Shown here: one piece after another, positions 16,988 through 25,243 of the stretch
Numbering within the stretch: the stretch's first letter is position 1
Layout: every line of letters begins with the position of its first letter
From: Massilia forsythiae
Lineage (GTDB): Bacteria > Pseudomonadota > Gammaproteobacteria > Burkholderiales > Burkholderiaceae_D
Direction: 5' to 3'
Assembly (NCBI RefSeq): GCF_012849555.1
Contig: NZ_CP051685.1
Span: 5,952,001-6,016,000, forward strand
DNA: 64,000 nt
Notes under the pieces: generated by a model
Told to the model about the DNA's origin: nothing
What the model saw: the letters and a program-made list of their open reading frames with translations, nothing else
Databases searched by the model: none
Made by a program: the position numbers and the translations under genes

Positions 16988-17393
16988 GGCCGTTCTCCCC
17001 ATTGGCGTCGATGCCGTAGCCACGTTGGCGGTCGCGGCGGCCGGTCTTGCCGAACTTGCGCTCGGCGATGGGCCGCACCGCCATCGTCACGCCCCAGATG
17101 ATGATGGCGATCGGCCAGCTGTTGCGGAAGGTCAGGCCGAACATGTCTTCCAGCACGGCGAACAGCCAGATGCCCATGAAGGCGGTCCACAAGCCGTTGG
17201 CGAATTCGCGCCCGTTCGGATAGCCGATGGTCTGGTTAATGCCGATCACGACCAGCAACAGCGGCGCATAGTGCCACAGGCTTTCGATGGCGAGGATGTT
17301 CATCTGGTCCAGCAGGAAGGCCACGCCCAGGCCGACCAGCAACAGGCCCCACAGGACCTGGCGCCGCAAGTGATAGGAAGCTTCGCTGTTCAT
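16977..17393 (-). CDS. DUF5668 membrane protein (LiaI/LiaF transmembrane type)
   Basis: 138 aa. Four hydrophobic segments (LLLVGLGVAFLLDQMNIL, YAPLLLVVIGI, AFMGIWLFAVLEDMFGL, WPIAIIIWGVTMAV) with the same GVxFLLDxxxIL pattern as its neighbour, so the two look like duplicates of one membrane module; this one lacks the soluble LiaF C-domain and ends in a basic tail. First gene of the operon DUF5668 - LiaF-like - kinase - regulator. Function not known. Confidence 0.8.
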   Translation of the reverse strand: MNSEASYHLRRQVLWGLLLVGLGVAFLLDQMNILAIESLWHYAPLLLVVIGINQTIGYPNGREFANGLWTAFMGIWLFAVLEDMFGLTFRNSWPIAIIIWGVTMAVRPIAERKFGKTGRRDRQRGYGIDANGENGHGN

Positions 17394-17586
17394 GTCACGC
17401 TCCGTTTGTCAGGATGGCGCCACGATACCGCAACGGTGCTGCGGACGGAAAGCGCTTTTCGGCGAACGGCGGCTGGACGGCGGTGAATGACGCCGGCATC
17501 GGTGAATGGCGCCCGCGGCGGGCAGTGAAGCCCACGGCGGCAAAGAAAGTAGAATCAGCGGAATCAGCGGAACGATGACGCGGACG

Positions 17587-17619
17587 CAAAAAAGCCCGCC
17601 TCGTGACCGGGGCGGGCTA
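17587..17619 (-). terminator. Rho-independent terminator of the 58-aa gene
   Basis: On the minus strand an 8-base stem (AGCCCGCC 17593-17600 with GGCGGGCT 17611-17618, 10-base loop) is followed by a T-run (17588-17593). It lies 19 bases after the stop of the small gene at 17637. Confidence 0.85.
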
Positions 17620-17636
17620 GGATCGAGTGAAGCGGG

Positions 17637-17813
17637 TCAGGCTGCCGCTGCCGACAGCGCCAGCGGCAGCTGGCCCTTGACCTGGTTGCGGTACTTGGCG
17701 CGGGCTTCGGCCTGGCGCACGGCTTCGCGGGCAATGTTGGTCTTGCGGATATCCTGGCGCTCCTTGCGGCCACGGTGCTGGGCGATGTTCTTGTTGCCGA
17801 TCTTGGCGGTCAT
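17637..17813 (-). CDS. Small basic protein of unknown function (58 aa)
   Basis: 58 residues, rich in Lys, Arg, Gln and Ala, with two predicted helices (NIAQHRGRKERQDIRKTNIA and REAVRQAEARAKYRNQV) and an Ala tail. The start is firm: ATG with AAGGAG 6 bases upstream. It is followed directly by a strong hairpin terminator, so it is a real expressed unit. The charge and size suggest nucleic-acid or ribosome association, but I do not recognise the family. The 55-aa gene at 17838 may share its transcript. Confidence 0.7.
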   Translation of the reverse strand: MTAKIGNKNIAQHRGRKERQDIRKTNIAREAVRQAEARAKYRNQVKGQLPLALSAAAA

Positions 17814-17837
17814 GGTGTTCTCCTTGTAAAAAACGAT

Positions 17838-18005
17838 TCAGGAAAGCGTGGGCGCGACGTCGTCGTCCGCCTGCAGCGACATGCCCCATCCCAACTGGCG
17901 CCGGATCTCTTCCGGCGACGGCGGCGGGCCGGGTTCCCTGGCACGGCGCTCGAGATACTCGCGCACGAGGTGCTTGGGTGGATGGCTCGTCGTTGGCATG
18001 GTCAT
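17838..18005 (-). CDS. Small protein of unknown function (55 aa)
   Basis: 55 residues, beginning MTMPTTSHPPKHLVREYLERR, with a Pro-rich centre (EPGPPPSPEEIRRQLGWGM) and an acidic end. ATG chosen because GGAGG lies 7 bases upstream; the frame is open a little further. It precedes the 58-aa gene by 24 bases on the same strand. No motif recognised; a helix-turn-helix-like PSPEEIRRQLGW stretch is short and not diagnostic. Confidence 0.6.
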   Translation of the reverse strand: MTMPTTSHPPKHLVREYLERRAREPGPPPSPEEIRRQLGWGMSLQADDDVAPTLS

Positions 18006-18236
18006 GGACAACCTCCGCTTTCCACGGGGCCGGCGCGCCGGCATGGAATTGGTGCCGATCCTCGAGGCGACCGGCTAACCTGTTGAGGTAGTCGGCACCT
18101 GCGGAAGATCGCTGGCCCTCACTCAACGCCTTCATCCTATCGCCGGCGGGTGAAGTGCACCGTTAGCTGACGCACACTGCATGAATGGACGAGCTGTAGT
18201 CCTACAAAAACGTCTCGCTGATCTTATTTCGGGACG

Positions 18237-18257
18237 AAAAAGGGGCTGCAGCCCCTT
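18237..18257 (-). terminator. Terminator of the TonB-dependent receptor gene
   Basis: Perfect palindrome AAGGGGCTGCAGCCCCTT (18240-18257) followed on the minus strand by a T-run, 23 bases after the receptor stop codon. Confidence 0.85.
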
Positions 18258-18279
18258 GCCGGTTTCCAGCGGCAACCGA

Positions 18280-21231
18280 TCAGAAGCGGTATTTCAGGTT
18301 CAGGTAGAACTGGCGGCCGATCACATCGAGCTTCTGCTGCTCTGCTTCGCTGTAACGGTAATAGGCGCGCTTGACGTTGGTCAGGTTGGTCGCATCGAAG
18401 GTGAGCAGCAGATGCGGCGTGAGGTTGGTGCTGGCATTGAAGGCCAGCGTGGTCACCGGCGCCGCCATGGTCGGTGCGGTCGGCATCAGCACGCCATTCA
18501 CGCTGTACAGGCCCTGGCTGTTGGCGCTCGGCGCCGGCGCGGTGCTGCTGTTCACGTATTCGCTGCGGTAGTTGGCGACCAGGCGCAGCGACACCTTGTC
18601 GTTCTCGAAGTAGCCGCCCAGGTTGGCGGCCCATTCCGAGGCGCCCACCAGCGGACGGCCGTCGTCGACGCGGGTCTTGGCGCGGCTGACGTTGCTGGTG
18701 AAGCCGAAGCCGGTGTTGCCGAACGGCTGTTCGTACGACAGCTCGACGCCGCCGATGTGCGCGCCCTGCTGGCCGGTGGTGTTCACCGCATAGGTCTTGT
18801 TGGCGCCGGAGGCCGCGTCGTACAGGTCGATCGTCACGCCGTTCGAGGCGCCGGTCTTGGCATAGCCCTGGATGCGCGAATAGAACACGTTGGCTGCCAC
18901 CAGCGAGCGGCGCGAGAAATACCAGGCCCACGACAGGTCGACATTGTCGGCGGTGAGCGGCTTGAGGTCCGGGTTCGGGCCGTTGACGGTACAGCCCTGG
19001 GCATTGCAGGTGGCGCTGGTGAAGCCCGCGCCCAGCAGGTTGTAGTTCTGGCGGCCGACGGTGCGGCTGGCACCGAAGCGCACGATCTGTTCCCTGGTCA
19101 GTTCGTAGCGCAGGTTCATGCTCGGCAGCCAGTTGTCGAAGCGGCGGTCGGTCCGGGTGAAGTAGTAGGTGTTGCCGGTGAGCGGATTGAACACCGTGTT
19201 GTCATAGTACGGCTGCAGATCGCCGGCGCTGGTGATCGCGCCCGGGTAGGCGGCGCACGGGATCGCAGGCTGGTTCGGTGCGGCGCGCGCGCAAATGCCG
19301 GCCGCGATCGGCGTCGGCACGTCGGCGTTGACACGGGTCTGCACGAAGCGCAGGCCGGCATTGCCCGACCAGCGCTCGCCTTCCAGGTTGGCCATCAGGT
19401 AGATGGCGCTCTGGCGCTCGCGCATGTGCAGTTCGGACGCGACGCGGCGCTCGAAGTCGGCGCTGGTCGGCTTGGTGCCCGACGCGAAGTAGGCCTTCAA
19501 GGCTTCCGGCGTCAGGGTATAGCCGCTGTTGTCCCAGCCGGCCGGGCCATCCAGTCCGGCGCCGAAATCGGACGGCCACGGCACGCTACCGGCGGGTGCG
19601 CCCGCGTTCAGGTCGGCCGTACGGTAGGCGGGCGAGCGGCGCGCGCTGTCGCGGCGGTGGTCGGCGAAGCGCACACCACTCTGCAGCGACTGCAGCCAGC
19701 CCTGCGCCAGCTTGTATTCGCCGTCGAGCTGGGCGCTGCTCTCGCGGTCGGTGGTCTTCAGGCCGGAAATGGTGCGTATTACCAGCTGGTCCGGCTTGAT
19801 GCCGGTGCCGTAGTATTTCACGTAGGGCGCATCGTGGACGTCGCCCAGCGCGTACGAGACCCCGGTGCCGAAGCTGGCGTAGGTCAGGCCCTGGTCGGTA
19901 TCGGTCTGGCCGACGCCGCGCGTGGTCGACAGCAGGGTCTTGAGGGTCAGGTCCTGGCTGACGCGCCACTTGCCGTCCAGGTCGAGGAAGGAACTGGTGG
20001 CCTTGGCGCCGTCGCGGTAGAAACCCTCCGAATTGCCGATGTATTGCGGCGTGGTGCCGTCCGGGAACAGGATGTCGGCGCTCTTCAGCACGCGCAGCTG
20101 GTTACCGTACAGCGTGGTCTCGTTGACGATCACCGGGTTCCTGATCGAGGCGAACACCTGCTGGCCGTTGGAACTGGTCAGCGGTGCATTGGCGCCGGTA
20201 GTAGCCCCGTCCGCCAGCGACGCCCTGCCGAGCAGCATGCTGTAGATCGCGCCCGCCTTCAGGCGGCCGTAGTTGTTGGCCTTCATGGCCGAATGGAAGC
20301 CGGTCATGGTCACGTCGATGTCGCGGTTCGGCTTGAACTGCAGCGAGAACAGGCCGCCCTTGCGGTCGCGCACGCCCTCGACGAATTCGCTGCTCATCGA
20401 ACCCGGCAGGCGCACCCCGTTCAGGTCGGCGGCCTTGTAGCCGGTGCCGGCCAGCGACTCGTCGGTGATGCCCTTCATCGTGCTGGTGTTGATCACGTCC
20501 CAGCCGCTGCTGGTGCCGTAGGCCAGGCGCGAGACGGAATCGCGGCGCACGTAGCGCTTCTCGGAAAAGCCCTGCAGCATGACGCCGAAGGTGTTGGCTT
20601 CGTTCTTCCAGTTGACGGTGGCGTTCATGTCGGGGCCGGTCTTGCCCGGCAGCGTGGCGTAGCTGGCGCCGACGCTCACCACGCCCGACAGGCGCTCCTT
20701 CTGGTCGAGCGGCTTCCTGGTGGTGACGTTGATGGTGCCGGCCAGGCCGCCGTCGACGATGTCGGCCTGCGAGGTCTTGTACACGGTGGCCTGGTTCAGG
20801 ACCGAGGAGGGCACCAGCGACAGGCTGGTCGAACGGCTGCTGGACGACTGGTCGCCGACGTACCAGTCGCCGCCGGACACGGTGTGGCCGTTGAAGACGA
20901 TCAGCGACATGTCGGGATTAGTGCCGCGCATCGACACCTTTTCGGCCTCGTCGTAGTCGGTGCGCACCGCCACGCCGGCCAGGCGCTGGAGCGAATCGGC
21001 CAGGTTCTTGTCGGGCATCTTGCCGACGTCTTCCGCGGTGATCACCTCGACGTTGGCACTGGCGTCGCGCTTGACGGCGAGCGACTTGGCCATCGACGCA
21101 CGGATGCCGGTCACTTCGATCTTCTGCATGGGGGCCTGGGCGGCGCCGGCCTCGCTCTGGGCGCGAGCGGGTGCGGCGGCAGCCAGCAGCGCCATCGAGA
21201 CAGCGGCCGCGAGCGGCTTCCGTTTGAACAT
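18280..21231 (-). CDS. TonB-dependent receptor
   Basis: 983 aa outer-membrane transporter. A signal peptide (about 1-25, ...AAPARAQ) is followed by a plug domain (IEVTGIRASMAKSLAVKR; EVITAEDVGKMPDKNLADSLQRLAGVAV; GGLAGTINVTTRKPLD) and a long beta-barrel ending in the outer-membrane-sorting Phe (LKYRF). Plug wording and length fit the Caulobacter-type TonB receptor subfamily, often linked to uptake of carbohydrates or other large substrates rather than siderophores. Start ATG has AGGAGAGAGAAC upstream. It is monocistronic, with its own terminator; no adjacent degradation genes reveal the substrate, and the gene next to it is divergent. Confidence 0.92.
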   Translation of the reverse strand: MFKRKPLAAAVSMALLAAAAPARAQSEAGAAQAPMQKIEVTGIRASMAKSLAVKRDASANVEVITAEDVGKMPDKNLADSLQRLAGVAVRTDYDEAEKVSMRGTNPDMSLIVFNGHTVSGGDWYVGDQSSSSRSTSLSLVPSSVLNQATVYKTSQADIVDGGLAGTINVTTRKPLDQKERLSGVVSVGASYATLPGKTGPDMNATVNWKNEANTFGVMLQGFSEKRYVRRDSVSRLAYGTSSGWDVINTSTMKGITDESLAGTGYKAADLNGVRLPGSMSSEFVEGVRDRKGGLFSLQFKPNRDIDVTMTGFHSAMKANNYGRLKAGAIYSMLLGRASLADGATTGANAPLTSSNGQQVFASIRNPVIVNETTLYGNQLRVLKSADILFPDGTTPQYIGNSEGFYRDGAKATSSFLDLDGKWRVSQDLTLKTLLSTTRGVGQTDTDQGLTYASFGTGVSYALGDVHDAPYVKYYGTGIKPDQLVIRTISGLKTTDRESSAQLDGEYKLAQGWLQSLQSGVRFADHRRDSARRSPAYRTADLNAGAPAGSVPWPSDFGAGLDGPAGWDNSGYTLTPEALKAYFASGTKPTSADFERRVASELHMRERQSAIYLMANLEGERWSGNAGLRFVQTRVNADVPTPIAAGICARAAPNQPAIPCAAYPGAITSAGDLQPYYDNTVFNPLTGNTYYFTRTDRRFDNWLPSMNLRYELTREQIVRFGASRTVGRQNYNLLGAGFTSATCNAQGCTVNGPNPDLKPLTADNVDLSWAWYFSRRSLVAANVFYSRIQGYAKTGASNGVTIDLYDAASGANKTYAVNTTGQQGAHIGGVELSYEQPFGNTGFGFTSNVSRAKTRVDDGRPLVGASEWAANLGGYFENDKVSLRLVANYRSEYVNSSTAPAPSANSQGLYSVNGVLMPTAPTMAAPVTTLAFNASTNLTPHLLLTFDATNLTNVKRAYYRYSEAEQQKLDVIGRQFYLNLKYRF

Positions 21232-21457
21232 GTTCTCTCTCCTGAATCGGTCTCTTTTTTTGGGCCAGGTGGATCCCTGTCGCGCGTCCAGTATTGACGA
21301 GCGTAAAGTCCCTGGATAATGATTAGTGTTGCAGAATATATAACCGCAAGGAATGGTTTCAGCCCACAACGTGGTGTTATACCTGCACGAAAACTTTTCA
21401 TTTCATGCATCCCTGCCGGACGCGCTAGCGTAGCGTTCTGGCCACCGAGGATTTGCC

Positions 21458-22549
21458 ATGCTGCCAACCGCCGTATCCCGCCCTTCCCGTTACGCCGCTC
21501 GCTGCGCTGCGCGTCCGATGCGCCTGCTGGCGCCGCTGTGCGCCGCCCTGTTCGCCGGCTGCGCCGCCCCGCCTGCGGCAACGCCGACCGCCGCCAGGGC
21601 GGTGCCCGCAACTGCCGCCGCCGGACGCGCCGCCGAGACGCCGCTGGACGCCATCCTGGCCATGCCGATCTACCGCATGACGCCGGTGCAGGCCGGGCGC
21701 TACGTGGCCTGGGTGCATGACGCCGAGCCGGACCTGCGCAAGCGCATCGCGGCGATCGGCCGCAAGAACATCGGCCAGCCCTACCGGCTGAACCTGTTGG
21801 GTGAGTATCCGTTCGAAGTGCACGACGATTTGCCGATGTTCAGCCTCGACCACAGCGATTGCGTGGTGTTCGCGGAACACACCTACGCGATGGCGCTGTC
21901 GCGATCGTGGGAAGAATTCTTCTGGATGCTGCAGCGCATCCGCTACCGCGACGGCGTGATCGGGGTCGCCACGCGCAACCATTACACCGAGATGGACTGG
22001 AACGTCGCCAACCGCTGGCTGGTGACCGACGTCAGCGCCCGACTGGCCGGGCCGGACGGCCCCGGTTACGGCATGACGGTCGACCGCGCGCGCTTCCTGC
22101 GCATGCGCCATCACACCGAGACCGGCATCCCGGTCGAATCCAGCCGCCAGAGCTACGTCGCCAAGGAGCGGGTGGCGGCCATCGCCGGCCAGTTGCGCGA
22201 AGGTGACTTCGTCAACGTGATCTCGACCCGCGACGGCGAGTACTGGGCCTCGCACGTGGGACTGGTGGTGCTGGGTGCGGACGGCGAACGCCATTTCCTG
22301 CATTCATCCGAACCGCAGGTGCGCGAGGAAACCTTCGCGTCGTACATCGCGCGCGCCGCCGCGCGCGAGGAACGCAACCGCCAGGAAGGCAAGCATGGCC
22401 AGTCGCTGGCCGGCTTCAAGTTCCTGCGATTGAACGACGAGATCGTGGTGCCGCCGATGGCGCCGCAACCGCGGCCGGGCATGCCGGGGCCAGCCGCCGC
22501 GCCGCAACCCGGCGCCGGCGCCGCAGCCGGCACGGCCGGCGCGCCGTGA
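21458..22549 (+). CDS. DUF1460 lipoprotein, NlpC/P60-like fold
   Basis: 363 aa. A lipobox LFAGC (Cys34) predicts a lipoprotein. The core (about 75-320) matches DUF1460, an N-acetylmuramoyl-L-alanine-amidase-like group in the NlpC/P60 cysteine-peptidase clan: likely nucleophile Cys in SLDHSDCVVFAEH and His in WASHVGLV. The tail is Pro/Ala-rich low complexity. ATG at 21458 has GAGGA about 8 bases upstream; an ATG at 21518 would give a more typical 16-residue lipoprotein signal and cannot be excluded. Divergent from the TonB receptor, with a 226-base shared promoter region. Confidence 0.8.
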   Translation: MLPTAVSRPSRYAARCAARPMRLLAPLCAALFAGCAAPPAATPTAARAVPATAAAGRAAETPLDAILAMPIYRMTPVQAGRYVAWVHDAEPDLRKRIAAIGRKNIGQPYRLNLLGEYPFEVHDDLPMFSLDHSDCVVFAEHTYAMALSRSWEEFFWMLQRIRYRDGVIGVATRNHYTEMDWNVANRWLVTDVSARLAGPDGPGYGMTVDRARFLRMRHHTETGIPVESSRQSYVAKERVAAIAGQLREGDFVNVISTRDGEYWASHVGLVVLGADGERHFLHSSEPQVREETFASYIARAAAREERNRQEGKHGQSLAGFKFLRLNDEIVVPPMAPQPRPGMPGPAAAPQPGAGAAAGTAGAP

Positions 22550-22554
22550 TCCAC

Positions 22555-22581
22555 CGCCGGGGATGCGAAGGCATCCCGGCG
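22555..22581 (+). terminator. Possible terminator hairpin after the DUF1460 gene
   Basis: CGCCGGGGATGC (22555-22566) pairs with GCATCCCGGCG (22571-22581) with one bulged G and a GAAG loop, 6 bases after the stop codon. There is no clean T-run, so termination is plausible but not proven. Confidence 0.45.
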
Positions 22582-23137
22582 TAGCCTTCTTCCCACGCTG
22601 CATTCCCGGCGGCGTTCGCTTCCCATCCGTTCTGAACTGTCTTGCCTGCCGCCATGTCCGGCGCCGGCCCGGCCGCAGGGTCGCGTGTTCTTATCGGCAA
22701 TTCATCCCCCTTCTATTGCGATTGGCCTGAATTTAATTCGCGCCATTTTCCATATCTAATAATCGCACCCTTCAATTGCGCCATTTGGCCAAGATCATCG
22801 ATCCATCTGGCCGAACGCGCTCAATAACAGGGTTTGCAGAATTGCGCGGTTTTGCAGCAGTGCTTTCAGCTCGACTTAATTCTAAGAATAAATTTCTTAT
22901 TTTCACTTAATAGAGAAAAAAATTAATTCCATTTCCCTAGTTGAGCATGGTCAAATCCGCGATTCTTATGCGCTCAGATAATAAACTTACTCAGCAATAG
23001 ACGATCTAAACAGTAGCCACTTACATCCCATCGATCCTTGTCGATCGGGCATAAAAAATGAATCGATTTAATTCATTTATTCAATAAATTCCAAAATAAG
23101 ACGGATAACCCTGAAACCTCATGCAGTTTTCGGAATC
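22582..23137. promoter_or_regulatory. Long AT-rich leader region upstream of the exopolysaccharide operon
   Basis: About 550 bases without a supportable gene. From about 22690 the sequence becomes conspicuously AT-rich, unlike everything else in the window. An 8-base inverted repeat with a 7-base centre, AAATGAAT (23056-23063) and ATTCATTT (23071-23078), lies 60 bases before the first gene, and ATCGATCCTTGTCGATCGG (around 23030) is partly palindromic. These are candidate operators or part of a long leader. I could not fix a -10/-35 pair with confidence. Short open frames here lack start signals. Confidence 0.5.
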
Positions 23138-25159
23138 ATGCCAACAATTCATTCCAGCGTTATTAATCAATTCTGTTCAAAAATGGTTTCATTGCATCGA
23201 ACAGCAAAGATCGCGCTGATGGTCACGGCAGATCTGATCGCATTGCCATGCTGCTTCCTGATCGCCATGCTGCTGCGCGGCGGCGACCTGAAACTGGCGT
23301 CCCACTTCGGCCCGGCCTCGTACGTGCTGGTCGCCGTCCTCACCATCGCGGCGTTCTCGGTGTCGGACCTGTACCGCGCCGTGATCCGCTTCATCGACCA
23401 GCGCCTGCTGAGCGTCACCGGCGCCTCGCTGGCGCTGGCGATCCTGTGCGCCTACCTGGTCATGTTCGCCATCAACGAGGAAAGCTTTCCACGCAGCGCG
23501 CTGGCGATCTACTGGTTCATCGTGTTTTCCTACGTGGTCGCCTCGCGCGTCGGCATGCGTAATTTCCTGCGCAACCACCATGCGCGCGGCCGCGCCGTGT
23601 CCGAAGTGGTGGCGATCTACGGCGCCGGAGAGGCCGGCGCCAAGCTGGCCCAGACCATGCTCGGCGGCGAGGACTACCGCCCGGTCTGCTTCTTCGACGA
23701 CAAGCACGCGCTCATCGAACGCAACATCGGCGGCCTGCGCGTGTTCCATACCGAGCGCCTGGTAGAGATCGTCAACGCCATGCGCATCCGCTCGATCGTC
23801 ATCGCGATTCCCGGCGTCTCGGCGGAGCGCCTGCGCGACATCATGCAGCGCCTGGCCCAGGCCGGCGTCGCCACCCGCATCCTGAGCCGCCTGGTCGACC
23901 TGGGCGACGACAAGGTCACGCCGCGCGAGGCGATTCGCGAACTGAAGTTCGAAGACCTGCTGGGCCGCCCGCCGGTGCCGCCGCGGCTCGACCTGTTCGC
24001 CCGCTGCGTGCATGCCAAGACCGTGCTGGTCACCGGCGCCGGCGGCTCCATCGGCAGCGAATTGTGCCGCCAGATCGTGACGCTCGCGCCGCGCCGCCTG
24101 CACCTGCTCGACCACTCCGAATTCGCGCTGTACACGATCAGGCAGGAACTGGCCACGCGCTTCCCGCAGATTTCCATCGACGCGCACCTGGGCTCGGTGT
24201 GCAATGCCGAACTGGTCGAACGCATCCTGCGCGACGGCAAGGTCGACACCATCTACCACGCTGCCGCCTACAAGCACGTGCCGCTGGTCGAGAGCAACAT
24301 CGTCGAAGGCCTGCGCAACAACGTGGTCGGCGCCCAGGTGATCGCCACCCAGGCCGCCAAGCACGCGGTCGAGACCTGCGTGCTGATCTCCAGCGACAAG
24401 GCGGTGCGGCCGACCAACATCATGGGCGCCAGCAAGCGCATCGCCGAATTGATCTTCCAGGCTGCGGCGGTGCGCCACGACAGCCCGACCACCTTTTCCA
24501 TGGTCCGCTTCGGCAACGTGCTCGGTTCGTCCGGCTCGGTGATCCCGCTGTTCCAGCGCCAGATCGCGCGCGGCGGTCCGCTGACCATCACCCACCCGGA
24601 CGTGTCGCGCTACTTCATGCTGATTCCCGAAGCCGCACAGCTGGTGATCCAGGCCGGCGCCATGGCCAAGGGCGGGGACGTGTTCGTGCTCGACATGGGC
24701 GAACCGGTGCGCATCGTCGACCTGGCGCGCAGCCTGATCGCCCTGTCGGGGCTGACCGAGCGCAGCGCGCAGCATGCGGGCGGCGACATCGAGATCCGCT
24801 ACGTCGGCTTGTTCCCCGGCGAGAAACTGCACGAGGAACTGCTGACCGACGGCGTGGTGTTCCCGAGCGAGCACCCGCGCATCATGCGCATGAAGGAAAG
24901 CGCGCTGCGTCCCAGCGTGCTGGAAACCTTCATCACCTGCCTGATGATGGCCTGCGAAACCCATGAGCGCGCCATGATCGAATCGATGGTCAAGGCCATC
25001 GTCACCGAATACAACCCGCAGCCGCAGCCGCAGCCGCAGCCGGCCACGCCGGCAACCGCGCCCGGCGCGGCGGCTGTGGCGCCCGCCTCGACGCCGCCTG
25101 CGGAGCCGGCGTCCGACCACCTGGCGCTGATCAGGAAGTTCACGCCGTTCCGCATCTGA
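23138..25159 (+). CDS. CapD/WbpM-type nucleoside-diphosphate-sugar 4,6-dehydratase, membrane-bound
   Basis: 673 aa. Four hydrophobic helices in the first 130 residues, a CoA-binding-like domain (VVAIYGAGEAGAKLAQTM), then an extended SDR dehydratase domain with the NAD motif TGAGGSIGSELCRQI and SSDKAVRPTNIMGASKR. WbpM/PglF-like enzymes convert UDP-GlcNAc to the 4-keto-6-deoxy sugar, the first step to UDP-QuiNAc, FucNAc or bacillosamine. With the DegT gene at 33422 and the PglC-type transferase at 34645 it could supply an amino-dideoxy initiating sugar (inference). The last 60 residues carry a (Pro-Gln) repeat and Ala/Pro-rich linker. First gene of the polysaccharide operon. Confidence 0.9.
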   Translation: MPTIHSSVINQFCSKMVSLHRTAKIALMVTADLIALPCCFLIAMLLRGGDLKLASHFGPASYVLVAVLTIAAFSVSDLYRAVIRFIDQRLLSVTGASLALAILCAYLVMFAINEESFPRSALAIYWFIVFSYVVASRVGMRNFLRNHHARGRAVSEVVAIYGAGEAGAKLAQTMLGGEDYRPVCFFDDKHALIERNIGGLRVFHTERLVEIVNAMRIRSIVIAIPGVSAERLRDIMQRLAQAGVATRILSRLVDLGDDKVTPREAIRELKFEDLLGRPPVPPRLDLFARCVHAKTVLVTGAGGSIGSELCRQIVTLAPRRLHLLDHSEFALYTIRQELATRFPQISIDAHLGSVCNAELVERILRDGKVDTIYHAAAYKHVPLVESNIVEGLRNNVVGAQVIATQAAKHAVETCVLISSDKAVRPTNIMGASKRIAELIFQAAAVRHDSPTTFSMVRFGNVLGSSGSVIPLFQRQIARGGPLTITHPDVSRYFMLIPEAAQLVIQAGAMAKGGDVFVLDMGEPVRIVDLARSLIALSGLTERSAQHAGGDIEIRYVGLFPGEKLHEELLTDGVVFPSEHPRIMRMKESALRPSVLETFITCLMMACETHERAMIESMVKAIVTEYNPQPQPQPQPATPATAPGAAAVAPASTPPAEPASDHLALIRKFTPFRI

Positions 25160-25243
25160 CGGCCACGGCGTGCAGCGCCCGGGCAACCGTACGACGCACT
25201 TTTTTGACGTTCATTCATTACTTACCGATTCGCGAGGAAACTC

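Noticed and set aside
18181..21297. A 1038-codon open frame on the plus strand
   Set aside because: Antisense to the TonB-dependent receptor, whose signal peptide, plug motifs and terminal Phe are clear; the forward translation has no recognisable domain.
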